A stretch of 64,000 nt of DNA, taken from NCBI RefSeq assembly GCF_002865645.1, contig NW_020194684.1:5557952-5621951 (forward strand). The letters run 5' to 3'. The notes beneath the pieces were generated by a model. That model was not told the DNA's origin, ran no database searches, and saw nothing but the letters and a program-made list of their open reading frames with translations. The first letter of the stretch is position 1. The number at the start of each line of letters is the position of its first letter. Made by a program: the position numbers and the translations under genes. This document shows positions 1 through 10,564 of this stretch, piece after piece. Source of the stretch: Hyaloscypha bicolor E (lineage: Eukaryota; Ascomycota; Leotiomycetes; Helotiales; Hyaloscyphaceae).

Positions 1-465
1 AGCAAGAACGTTCTTGTTGACTTTGTATGTACCAGCAACCGTATCGAGATGCTTTTTGCAGGTCTTGTGGATGTTGAGTTCGCATGAATCCGTAAAGTTA
101 ACGTTGCAGATTTCGTAAGCATACTTCCTGGTAGCCATCACAGTGGTTTTGCTCTCTTCAGCAATCCCCGCTCTATGTACGGGACCAAGATTTGCTTCGT
201 ATCTAGACTGCCTAGCCTTCCACTCTTTGAAGTCATCGGCCTTCAGTCCATGATAATTGGTACGTGTCCGGATCCTGGCTTGCCCAGCACGTCGTTCCAA
301 CGATTCGCGCTCCTTGCTTCGAGCTGCTCAGGAGTGAGGTTCTCGTCGTCGTGCCAGATGTGTTCTAGCAGGGTAGAGTGGGAGCAATATCCATCGTACA
401 CAATGCGTTGCGGGACCAGGGGTAAAGGGTTGGCATGCCGTAGTCCTTGGTTCTAGATCTCATGG
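1..465 (-). pseudogene. Frameshifted zinc-finger-like protein fragment, runs off the left edge
   Basis: On the minus strand two adjacent frames read as one protein. The upstream frame (about 465 to 318) carries a stretch ending TPEQLEARS; the next frame (about 318 to 1) continues with KERESLERRA, a basic coiled region, and a degenerate C2H2-like finger (CNVNFTDS, then H-x4-C-x2-H) near 1-110. The two frames join only if one base is missing near 308-318. An internal ATG at 138 would leave an open 46-codon frame to the edge. Charged repeats before a poor C2H2 finger resemble multicopy fungal proteins often spread with transposons; that family link is inference. It lies where the rest of clathrin heavy chain would be expected. 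It could instead be an intact gene with a sequencing error. Confidence 0.5.
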
Positions 466-716
466 CCCAGAACCGAAAGAAAAGGTAGCCTCAATGGCGA
501 GAAAGAGGCAGGGGACCCTTTTGCACGATTGAAAAACCTTCATCCATTGAAGAGAAGAAAGAGCCCTTCATATTGTTAACGGTCCAGGTATCCAGAGGAA
601 GGTTCGGTCCAGAGAGTCCAGGAAGGGGGGGCTGAGCTATGTCCAGGTGTCCAGGAGGAAGGTCCAGTCTGGTCAGGAGGGAAGGACTGAGTTAGAAAAG
701 GGAAAGTCCGACTTAC

Positions 717-2541
717 AATATTCTGCAGCATCATGACATAGTCAGGTTGGTATCCAACTTGTGTGGCATAAGGCAGGATCTTCTCGAATTGGCCGGTTTC
801 AGCGAAGGCTGCAACAACTTTGGGAGCAACATTTGCGCGGAGATAAATGCTGAGAGCAAGGTTCAAGTCATGTGGTCGAACGATATCACCAAGCTCTTCG
901 GAACAGTCCAACTTGTTTTCCTTCATCCACTTCTCCAACAGGTGCTTTCGGTTCTGAGCAAGAACTGGTCTTACAAGCTCAAGTGTCTCATGCTTGTTGA
1001 GAGATCCCTTGTCAAGCAACATGCCAAAGTATTGGAGAATGACAGACAATTGTCCGGGCGCAGCTGGCAACGCCTTGAATCGCTCGATTGTCTGTGGTGT
1101 ACGGAGGAAGCCACGCGGAGAATTAGCAGCAATCTTTGCGGCCTCTGCATAGTTTCCTGAGTTCACTAATTGGTCAAATTGTTGAGCATATAAGTTGTCG
1201 GCACCAGGCAGACCGGCTCGTGATGCAAGCTTGACCGCAAGACTTGAGTTGGCTGGGTTTTGGAGAAGATAGGGGATGACAGTGGCTTCGTCGACAGAAA
1301 CAGACAGCACTTGTCCCTTCCTGTTAACGCCCAGTATACCCGCGGATTCCGAGTCTGGAGCTGTAATGAAGATGGTTTCGCTCGAAATACGGTTCATGAA
1401 GATACATGCGGCAGTCTCCAAATCGTAGAGGTGAATGAAGCCGTATTTTGTGACGAGATAGATGATGCTGTATTTCTGAGAAACTTGCATCGCAACTGGG
1501 AAATCGTTGACAGCCTCGGCCGGAAAGTAAACATCCACTGCCTTCTTCGGAAAGACGGGGTTCGAAGCTTGGTGATCAACCTCTACGATGTGCAATTTTG
1601 CGCCAGTAGCGGTACGAACGGAGAATGTGAACACCTTGGTATCTGCCGGGGCACCTTCGAGTCGTAATGTGCCGAATGCAGCTGCGTGTCCTTCGATAGC
1701 TTGACTAATGCCACGATCCCGCGAGTAGAGCTGCATAGCACCCACAACTCGACCTTGTTGTTGTGTGATACCAACAACCACCATCCATTTGCCATCGTCG
1801 CTGACGCGATAGTTGATGATTTGGCACCCCTAGTGAATTTGTTAGCAGATTTCACCGTGCTTGAAGTCGAGGTCCACGTACTGCAAGATTTTGATTTCTC
1901 TTGAAGACCTCAACTGGGGATGGTTGATTTGGATCAAAGACATCCCAGTGGTAGACCGCAGTATCTGTTACCAGGCCCAAGGATGTCTCACTGAACCACT
2001 TCCAGAACACCACATCCTCATTCATTGTCGCTGACTTCAACTTTGCCTTGGCACCGAGGTCGAATATTTGGAGGGTTCGGGCTTGTGCCTTGAGTGCAAT
2101 AATCTGCTTCGTCCAGTGCATGATGGCACTATCAGCTTTGATCGGTCTCCTAATGACATTGTTGGCCTGCTTGAGATCGACGATGACAACTTCGGGTTGG
2201 GCGGCTTCATCTTTCTTTTCTCGCACACATATGAAGGAATCGGATTCGAGTGTCTAGTTTCAATATTAGCTATCCACTGCAAGTAGCAGAGAGGAGACAA
2301 ATACTCACGCATGAGTTGAATCCAATTGATCCTTGCTGTAGAGGTGAATGTTAGATGATTTTGATAAAGCGGATGCCTGGACAGTGTTTGGAGAGGCTGA
2401 AAAGAATGCTACGTACTTGAACTCCGACGTTGGTCAACTAGAGTCAGTTGTCAGTTGTATTCTCCATCATAGATAGCTGTATTGGAAGTTGACACGTACC
2501 TGGACCAGCTCGGTGAACTTGATGGGCAGAGCAGGTGCCAT
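717..2541 (-). CDS. CHC1: Clathrin heavy chain, 5' exons only (truncated)
   Basis: Coat protein of clathrin vesicles, working in endocytosis and Golgi-endosome traffic. Five exons join in phase 0: 2541-2500, 2437-2417, 2335-2309, 2253-1882 and 1829-717, giving 525 residues. The start reads MAPALPIKFTELVQ. The N-terminal seven-bladed propeller (about residues 1-330; TADSAIMH-like block, VFWKW, LVTDTAVYHW, KKAVDVYFPAE, TKYGFIHLYDLE) and the following helical linker (LLEKWMKENKL, LALSIYLRANV) match clathrin closely. The last exon ends VMMLQNI at a good GTAAGT donor, exactly where relatives continue into the leg repeats, but no frame in 1-716 resembles clathrin. Full length is about 1,680 aa, so roughly two thirds are absent, either beyond an inserted segment or lost. 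Confidence 0.9.
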
Positions 2542-2833
2542 CTTGACCGTTTGCGCTGAGGCGCTTACCCCCCGTTAACCGTGCTCAATATTAGCAATCG
2601 TAGATTTGCACAAGAGGCAGTTAAAGAGAGTAGTGATCCCAAGAGCTCCCAGAAAATATGCGGGATGCTGTAGGTTGATTAGGTTGAAGTTGTGATTGAT
2701 TGCGTAGATGTTGAACTGTTCCTTTCGCGAGACAACAACTTTGGGAAAGGCACGGGTCTTGGGACGGCGCTAGTCCAAAAACGCACAAGCGGCTTACAAG
2801 CGTAAAGCTGTCTGGAAAAGGGGCAACTAAAGG
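2542..2833. other. Clathrin upstream region
   Basis: Presumed promoter and 5' leader of the clathrin gene. No convincing open frame or repeat was seen before the LINE fragment begins. Confidence 0.4.
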
Positions 2834-3211
2834 ATGGCAGGGCGACAATATGGCTCTAAATCACCATATCAACGACCTTCACAAAAATCTCTCCACAAGA
2901 CCGAGGCTTCTGTTCTGATCCAGATGCGGACGGAGAAAATCGGGCTCCACGGATACCTCAATACCATTAAACGCACAGAAGATCCATGGTGCGGCTGCGA
3001 ACAGGTCTACCAAACGATGCAACACATTGTCGAAGACTGTGAGTGTCTTGAGGACAGTCATTTCCCGTACCTGTGGAAGAGCATTGTCAGAGATGCCAGG
3101 CTCTTCCTAAGAGATACAGAGTTAATGGCCAAACTCGTCAAATTCATGCTTGCTGCTAGTCTCTTGGATCAGTTTGCGAGCTTCACAAAGACATTTTCAC
3201 CACTGGATTAG
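2834..3211 (+). mobile_element. LINE (non-LTR retrotransposon) 3' fragment, RNase H/zinc tail
   Basis: An open frame of 125 codons encodes a segment like the end of fungal non-LTR retrotransposon polyproteins: a basic helix followed by VLIQMRTEKIGLHGYL, then a zinc-knuckle-like Cys/His cluster (WCGCEQ, later QHIVEDCEC). In Tad1-type elements this block follows the reverse transcriptase and RNase H domains and reads QLRTGKIGL with a C-x-C...H-x4-C cluster. No reverse transcriptase core lies upstream within the window, so this is a 5'-truncated copy, which is usual for LINEs. It is open but surely not autonomous. The host gene alternative is unlikely. Confidence 0.6.
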
Positions 3212-3906
3212 GGGACGAGGCCGATCAAGGCGACGATTGTACTTGATAGGGCTAACTAACCCCTTCTGGGGGCTGTCATATCGTAACAAATCACATAGAT
3301 ATGGAAGGGAGGGCATGGGGCAAGGTCACATGGAGTTTTTGAGTTTTGATTTCTGATTTTCGATTTATTTGCTTTGTCAGCGCTGGAGCGAAGCCGTGGC
3401 TCGTGACCACCCTTGTAGCCTAATCCCTATCTACACCTGGGCTCGCAGGCTCGCCTGTTGTGGCGTTGCGGCGTGCCGGAAGCTTTGGTGTTCCTGCACG
3501 GATATATTCACGTGACAGATTATTCACGTGACCGTGTCCGCATTCTCCGGAAAATGTAGAAGGAGAAGAAGAAGATATAGGAATATAGGAGGAGATATAG
3601 GAGGAGACAGAGGGAGGGTTCAATATAGTAAATAGAAGAAGACTTAGAGGGGGAAAAGATGGCAAGTGGGGAAAGAATATAGATGTTGAGGCCGCGGGAC
3701 GCTGAACCTACTGTAAAGGATGGACATTCCCGAGGAAGAAACGAAGGATATGTGACAGGTCTCTCTGCCCGTGTAGATTGATTTGCTTATGGACTAAGAC
3801 AGATATCACAGGATCTTAAAGAGATTGGGTAGGCCAACGTTGGCATCTGAAATAAGGATGATGCTAGGGAATCACGCATTGGCGTTCTCGCTTAGCTTTA
3901 CAGATA
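3212..3906. other. Repeat-like non-coding stretch
   Basis: No gene seen. It contains two CACGTGA motifs (about 3509-3530) and a strongly purine-rich tract at 3557-3662. The mix resembles a solo LTR or other transposon edge, but I could not define terminal repeats or a target duplication. Confidence 0.3.
3557..3662 (+). repeat. Purine-rich low-complexity tract
   Basis: The plus strand is mostly A and G with short variants of a GGAGGAGATATA unit repeated. It probably belongs to a retroelement remnant between the LINE fragment and the palindromic element. Confidence 0.6.
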
Positions 3907-4382
3907 GAAGTATCCACTAGCCAACCGCCCAAACCCCCATCCGCCCACGCCTAAAAAATCGATTTTTAATCACACCTTCATTATAATTACAAATCCTTCG
4001 ATATATTAACATCCCATAGTATTTTCGACATCCTGATAACTATATATTCAATTTAATCTTGTGGTGCGGCTAGAATCGCCTGTTAATATCGAATTTTTAT
4101 TTTTTTTGGTACGCGCCCGGCTTACTAAAAATTATTTGGTGCGGCCGCACTCACTAAAAATTATGAGATACGGCCGCGTACCAAAAATCAAAAAATTCGA
4201 TATTAACAGGCGATTCTAGCCGCACCACAAGATTAAATTGAATATATAGTTATCAGGATGTCGAAAATACTATGGGATGTTAATATATCGAAGGATTTGT
4301 AATTATAATGAAGGTGTGATTAAAAATCGATTTTTTAGGCGTGGGCGGATGGGGGTTTGGGCGGTTGGCTAGTGGATACTTC
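3907..4382. mobile_element. 476-bp palindromic (foldback/MITE-like) element with about 195-bp terminal inverted repeats
   Basis: The sequence starting GAAGTATCCACTAGCC at 3907 recurs as its exact reverse complement ending at 4382. Base-by-base reading shows the arms match for about 195 bp (3907 to about 4101 against 4382 to about 4188), apparently without mismatch. The central loop of about 85 bp holds two copies of an ACTAAAAATTAT...CGGCCGC motif. Both ends are flanked by TA (3905-3906 and 4383-4384), the target duplication of Tc1/mariner/pogo transposons. There is no coding capacity, so it would be non-autonomous and moved by a transposase in trans. Near-identity of the arms suggests a recent insertion or arm-to-arm correction. 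Confidence 0.85.
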
Positions 4383-4692
4383 TAGCAACTTCTCGCTAGA
4401 TAGGAATTCATCAAGCTTCACAACACACTCAAGATTTCAGCATGTCCAGCAATCGATTCCAAGCACGCAAGTTAGGCTCCACGAAGACTCTTACATTTGG
4501 ATTTGAGACTGAGCTAGTTTCATTCTATTTCTTCAGCAGAAAAATCTCGGAATGGCAAATATAGCTCGCCGCGAAAGAACTACATACCTAGACAGGGCTG
4601 AGAAATCTTCATTCATGTATCGAGCTTGCTTTTTGGCCCAATCTATCAACTCCCCCTATGCATAAATCATGACAAGGTAGAGAAACACCCTC

Positions 4693-6298
4693 TTACGATG
4701 TGCTTGGATCCAGAGTGACACCATTGGCAATCGTAGCCCAACCTATTAATCTCCAGTGCTTCTCGATACGACGACTTAGTGCGACCTTCTCGCCAACGTT
4801 TGTGCAAGCAGGACTTGTCAACACCAACTTCGCAGCATCCTGTCTTACGGCTACAACCTTCGCACCGGTTGCTGTAGAACCGATGTTCACCATAAGCACC
4901 TCGTTCTTGGCGAGCTTCGCAACCTTGGCTTGCTTTCCATCTGCGGTCTTGACACCCAACAATCGTCGAAGCAGATAGTAGTTGACTTCGATTTCGATGT
5001 AGATATCTGGCAAGCGGCCCTTCAGTCCAAGAACGAATCCAACCAAACGATCAGCACGGCACAGAGTAGGGTCGATTCGAGTTCCAACACCGATAAGTCC
5101 ACCAGGCACGGCATACTTCAGTTCGTTGTTCTCGGAGTTCAGTGTGACGATTCTGCTGAAAATGGGTGTGCACTTGATAGCTCCCTTCTCGTCTCTGGTG
5201 ACGATACCTGGTCGAATCTCGATTTCGTCACCTAGCTTCACAACACCGTGCAGAATACTTCCACCAGCAACACCTCCTTTTAGCTCTTCGATTTCAGCAC
5301 CCGGCTTGTTGACATCGAATGATCGAATAACAATCATTTGAGGATCCATGGTGAAGTCCCGAAGGGGTACCGGGATGGTGTTGACAATTGCCTCGTTGAC
5401 AGCATCGATATTGAACTTGAGTTGTGCCGAGATAGGAATGATCGGTGCGCTTCCTGCAACGGTGCCTCGGATGAACTTTTGGATCTGGCCATTGTGATCT
5501 TTTGCGGCCTCTTCTCGCATCAAGTCAACCTTGTTCTGAAGAATGATAATCTTGTCCAACTTCATAATCTCAATAGCTGCCAAATGTTCTGACGTTTGAG
5601 GTTGTGGGCAGGTTTCGTTTCCAGCAATAAGCAGAAGAGCAGCGTCCATGACTGCAGCGCCTGACAACATGGTACTCATGAGAATATCGTGGCCAGGGCA
5701 ATCGACGAAGCTATACGGAGGTTAGCTTTCCCTCGCAACGATAGGTGGGTAGAACTTACGAGACATGTCTGAGCAGCCTATAGGTACCAGAACATCCCTC
5801 CCGCTCGCAAGGAGGATCTACCTCCTTCTCACTCTTGTAACTCTTGTAACATCCCGGCCTTGGGCACTCTTCGTTGTCGCACTTGTAGATCTTCGCATTG
5901 GCATATCCGAGCTTGATCGTAATATTTCTTTCCAACTCGTTCTTAAACCGAACAGTCTGCACTCCTGAAATAGCCTTCACCACAGTCGATTTTCCGTGTG
6001 CCACATGTCCTATCGTACCAATATTGATGGTTGCTTGTCTTGCGATGATCTCGGGAGTCAGAGGAGTCAGGGACTTGACATCCAAATTTTTTGGCTCTGT
6101 CTGCGGAGGCAGGGTGGGGCGAATGACTGGGGGAGCTACCTCCTTGTGCGTCGATTTCTTCAGGGCTGATTTTATTGGCTTCTCAATATCCTCGACATTG
6201 TTATCCATTTCTTGGGGTTTGAGAGCTGGGGATTCTGGCCCAGAGTCAGAGTCCGAGTCCATATCGTTGCCATATCTATCTCCGTTTCCGTCCGCCAT
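4693..6298 (-). CDS. GCD11: Translation initiation factor eIF2 subunit gamma
   Basis: GTP-binding subunit of eIF2, which carries initiator Met-tRNA to the 40S ribosome. Two exons, 6298-5760 and 5710-4693, give 518 aa; the 49-nt intron sits just before the G3 motif, so [10 protein letters not shown] is restored. An acidic N-terminal extension (residues 1-85) precedes the GTPase domain: G1 GHVAHGKST (97-105), a zinc-binding insert with Cys at 140, 145/150, 164 and 169, G3 DCPGHD, G4 NKVD. Domains II and III follow ([35 protein letters not shown]). The family is highly conserved and length fits. No close neighbour shares its function; the 5' leader probably extends toward 6600. Confidence 0.97.
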
Positions 6299-6902
6299 GA
6301 TGGGTGGTTGTGCGTAGTTCGCCTTTGAGAATCTTTCTGAACTTTAAGTCTCGCGGAGCTCTGGCGGTTCTGTCTGTAGTTCTGTCGCGAGCGCGGATGT
6401 TGGAGGAAGGCGATTCTCGATATGGGTGAGTGTCGAAGGCGGAGTCGAGGAGTTGAAGGTCGATATCGAGGTTGTAAATTTGAGTGTGCTCTGACTCTTT
6501 TTGACCCCGCCAAAAGTCGCCTGGAGTTTCAAGGATGCTAGAGTTGGTTAGCGTACACGTGACGCTCTCTCGTCGTGGACAGAAAAAGCGGCACTGAATT
6601 TTTGTCAACGTCCCAAGTTGCACTGGACATTTAACTAGACTCGGAGGGCGAGGACTTTAATGTTTCAAAAGTTCTAGAACGTTTACAGGTCGTTGGCATT
6701 GAATGTACCGTAACCCTAGGGACATTTGTTGGGGAAGGATCCGAAATAGCTGATCTTGAATTGGAAGCCCCTGCCGCTTTTCTTTTGTCTACAGTAGCGC
6801 AAGCCTTTCCAAGCTCCTCAGGCTTGGACGACATCAAACAACAAAAGTTGAAGTGGCGATTGTCTTCGCGCATGTTACCTTCACCGATTCTCAGAACTCA
6901 CA

Positions 6903-7796
6903 ATGGCCACCCCAGCCATCAATCATGCGCTTCCCAGATTCCTACTCCCCAAATTGAGTTGGCAACAGGTGCCACTCCAACATAACGTTGCACGAGCTTC
7001 AAGCACCATGCCAAAGAGGTACAACGGGCCCCCAAAACCGAGAGCTCCCCCAGTCCAGAGAGTAATAACAAGATATAATGCCTCTCTTCGAACAAGGTCC
7101 AGCATCCTCAAGAATCCTGTGCATCATCGAGCCTTCCATGCCACAACACGCCGAGCTCGAGATCATCACTTTGACACTCTCAAGTTTGTCCAGCGTTTGC
7201 AAGAGGAGGGTTTCACAGAGGCTCAGGCAGTTGCAATGATGAAAGTGCTCAGCGATGTTATTGAAGAAAGGTTGGGCAGCCCTAAGCTCTACAGAATGTC
7301 TTTTAACCTTTGAATAGTATCCAAAACCTCACTCGAACCATGGTACTGCGAGAAGATCAAGCCAAGGCAACATATGCCCAGAAAGTCGACTTTGCAAAGC
7401 TGCGCTCCGAACTCCTTTCTGCCGACTCCACAGAATCATCGACCACTCGAGCATCGCATGAGCGCTTGACGAACGATCTCGCGAAGTTAAATAGCAGATT
7501 GAGGGACGAAGTCAGTAGGACACAAGCGTCTGTGAGACTAGATCTGAATCTCGAGAAGGGGAGGATTAGAGAAGAAGCCAATGTTCAGGAATTGAAGATC
7601 AAGGAGACTGAAACGAAGATTGAGCAGGAGGTTGCAGGGCTCAGGGAGAAGTTGGAGGGCGTCAAGTTCCAAACTTTGCAATGGCTTATGGGTGTCTGCA
7701 CCGGTAAGTTATTACGCCCGCATTATCTTGTGCACAAGCTGACATTCAAAAGGTACCGCTGCATTGATTCTTGGTGCTTGGAGACTGTTGATGTAA
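6903..7796 (+). CDS. FMP32: FMP32/MCUR1-type (DUF1640) mitochondrial coiled-coil protein
   Basis: Three exons, 6903-7270, 7318-7703 and 7753-7796, encode 265 aa. The N-terminus is basic and serine-rich, a likely mitochondrial presequence, with internal FHATTRRARDHHFDTLKFV marking the family domain start. The block LQEEGFTEAQAVAMMKVL is typical of the DUF1640/CCDC90 family. A long coiled coil follows (about residues 125-235), then a single C-terminal hydrophobic segment (TAALILGAWRLLM). Relatives are inner-membrane proteins linked to calcium uniporter regulation in animals and to proline/cytochrome oxidase functions in yeast; which applies here is unknown. The last exon is only 44 nt and supplies the membrane anchor. 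Confidence 0.9.
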
Positions 7797-8468
7797 ATGC
7801 CATACTTGCAAGCAAACTTAGGAACACGGAATTTGAGATGTGTGCACGAGATGACTTGTGTTATGACCAGCTACCTAACCCCGCGCCCGTCATTACTACC
7901 GATTAAATGGCTCAATTAGGCATTCGTACTGGCCTAGGGAAAGTGCCCCTAACAATGTCGGCCTGTCCTTCGCCTATGTTCCCCCGAGGAATAAATCAAC
8001 GCTTTTTAGATTGCTTTGCCAGTGCAACCCCAAAATCAGGGCAGAAACAAGGAAAATATTATTCATCGTCATGAAATGTTTCAAGCTGTCTCACACAGCC
8101 GTCCATTTCCCATCCGCTTTCCACAGCAGTCCCAATGTCTCTCACGCCAGAAGACGGGAGTATTCCAGGATAGCAATTGCAATCAGGAGAAGGTGAATGA
8201 TGAGCAGAGCGCGAGACACCGAGAGTTCAGCATCAAGTATGAAAACCCAGAAACCTCAGGGCTATCAGAGGGCTGAGCAAAGAGCGAAGTGCAAGTGCCA
8301 AAGTCCATACCGAAGAGAAAGCAGAAACCGCTAGATACCAGCAAACAGTGCTGTGAGAAGGATGAGATTTAAAGGAGAACTGGCTTGTGGCAGCCAAGCG
8401 GCGTTCATAGCGACGTTGCTTTTTGATCACAACGAACCGATATCCTAAACGGATGCCCAGAGTGGGTG
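7797..8468. other. Intergenic, convergent 3' ends
   Basis: This lies between the ends of the plus-strand FMP32 gene and the minus-strand CUE-BTB gene. No reading frame with family resemblance or good codon structure was seen, only presumed 3' untranslated sequence. Confidence 0.4.
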
Positions 8469-10564
8469 CTAGAGGGAGAACTCTTCTTCCGACAGAGGAT
8501 CTGTATATGTTATGGTCCTCGTCTTGCCACTCCTGCTTATCAACTCATTCCTATCGTGCATGATGTCAATCGCCTGCGTAGAAAGTTCTAGGTTGAAGTC
8601 GTCAATGCTATCGAGCTGGTCCTGGAACATGAATCGTTCAGCGCCGAAAGCATTGCGTCGAGCATTGTCCCCCTCCCCCCTTCGGTAGAGTTGGCGCTTC
8701 TTCGATTCGGGCGGTTGCCTCAATATAAAGTATGCCCTGCCCAGGGACTGCACAATGACCTTCCGGATAGGATGGCCTTTCTTGAGCGTATACGCCATCT
8801 CAATATGCTTCCCTTGTAGAGAGTTACGTCTATCCAGGAGTGCCTCTTTCAGGCGTGCGGCAATGATGCATCCAGCTCCAGAGAGTCCGAGTCGACTCGT
8901 AAGGGTAGCCAGCTCAAGTACAGCCGTGATCTCAGTCGACCTCGTCTTCGATTGGGCCTTAAGCAGCTGGAATGACTTGGTGATTGCCAATTGAATAGCG
9001 AGGTCGAATACTTCACGGTCGACATCTGGAAGGTCGATAGTCTCTTCACGAGGCTCTGCGGTTGACTCAGACGGAGTCGTTTTTAGTTGCTCGCTGCAAA
9101 ACCTGAAGTGTCTAGAGAGCAGACCCTTGGGAAACCTGCACGGGTGTTGGCCGCTCTTAAGAACAATTTGAATTCCCCTACTCTCGCCAAAATTATTCCT
9201 AGATCTAGTTAGCACGACTATTGGCTATCGGATGCAACAATAGCTTACAAAACCCATTCACCCGCCGGTTCAAGCTTGGCCGCTTCGGCTTCCTCGTCGT
9301 TCTCATACTTTATCACCAAACGAGACTTTTTCGCCGGGGGCTCTTCCACCTATAATTTGTCAGCTTCAATACTCTTTATTGAATGAGCTCTGCGCATTAC
9401 CGGAGTCTCTGCACGCCTCTTGTCTTGTCTACTTCCTGAATCGATTCCTGAGGCTCGGTGATCTCTGCCTGGAATGGGCCGCTCTGTTTCGAATTCCTCA
9501 TTGCTCATCTCTGAATCATTGTCCTCATCATCTGTCTCAGCTCCACTCTCATCCGAGCCATGCTCTGCAATTTCTTCGAATAAAACACCAAAGGCTTCGT
9601 CGATATTGGGCCACAATTGTAGTATAGCCTTACACCGTCGCTTGGCAGCCCTGGGAAGTAACTCATGGAGTTGTTTGACCTTTACCTCTATGGTCTCCTC
9701 TCGGGCCATTTCTACATCATTACCGAATCCATAAATTTGGCTTTGGGCTTGCTGCTCGCCACCTTGTTTGTTCGTTGCTGCATTCTTTCCGAGATGAATG
9801 GAACCTGCATTTACTATAGGCTCTGGATGCTGCTTGTTGCTGAGGTCATCGATGGAACTTGAACTTGATGTAAGCTCTGGACTTTGCTCGTGGCTCTCCC
9901 TAGGCTGAGGTTCTTGAGGCTCGGTCTGGCTCTGTGGATTCTCATCTCTATTTCTCAGGGAGAGCACAAGGCTTGGCATCACTCCACCCGGATAGCGCTG
10001 CTGGACCGTGAGGAAGGGCGGAGTCGATCGTGGAGTCGATGGCGGAGTTGGATCAAATCCCGTAGAGGCAGCAGAAGCGCCATCCCCTGCAATTTGGCTG
10101 ACACCCTCCACTGGCTCATGATTGCCTTCAATGTGCCTATCCGGCAAGGTATAATCGTTGAGCAGAATATTGGCTGCCCTGTCGACGTTCCAATCGCAGT
10201 GCCCTAAGATATCAATTAAAATGGGGATCGGTTGCGCAATGCACAAATCTAGCAGCATCGCAACCTTCTCTCTCGTTTTGACATTCTCGAAATCCTCTAA
10301 TGTCTCATACTCGTGCTTTACCTTTATGATCGCGTTATTCTGTGATAGGCTTGCGGAGGCGACGGATTGGCTCGAGCCAGGACTTCCAGAGAGTAGATCC
10401 AAAGCATCGTCGAAGTTTCCGTTACAAAATACCAAGGAATTCTTGATCTCGGATGTTGACCGTTGAGGAAAGAGCTCGTTGAGGTGCTCAATCTTGACCC
10501 GGAGACGTTTATCTACCATGCCATCCGGAGTCACTTTCGGAGCCTCGAGTCCTCCCAAAGTCAT
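8469..10564 (-). CDS. Three-CUE-like plus BTB-like domain protein
   Basis: Modelled as three exons, 10564-9401, 9349-9249 and 9198-8469, giving 664 aa. The introns are 51 and 50 nt, each with an acceptable donor (GTAATG, GTAAGC) and TAG acceptor; the second has a CTAAC branch site. Three ubiquitin-binding CUE-like helices appear: VKIEHLNELFP (about 25-60), VAMLLDLCIAQ (about 100-140) and VKVKQLHELLP (about 285-325). Acidic and nuclear-type basic segments follow, then a BTB-like fold from GIQIVLKSGQHPCRFP, with LLSRHFRFC and ETIDLPDVDREVFDLAIQLA. A ubiquitin-related role is inferred from the CUE motifs. If intron 2 is not spliced, the first part ends at a TAA overlapping the donor and the BTB part has no ATG, so I prefer one gene. 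Confidence 0.7.

Noticed and set aside
3420..3760. Possible solo LTR
   Set aside because: TG...CA ends and a target duplication could not be placed, so it is reported only as a repeat-like stretch.
6631..6873. 80-codon minus-strand ATG frame between eIF2 gamma and FMP32
   Set aside because: Starts only 30 bp from the FMP32 start on the other strand, Ser/Pro-rich and unlike any family; more likely leader sequence.
9198..9215. Separate BTB gene starting at 9215
   Set aside because: The frame's first codon there is GTG, not ATG; a normal intron joins it to the upstream CUE gene.
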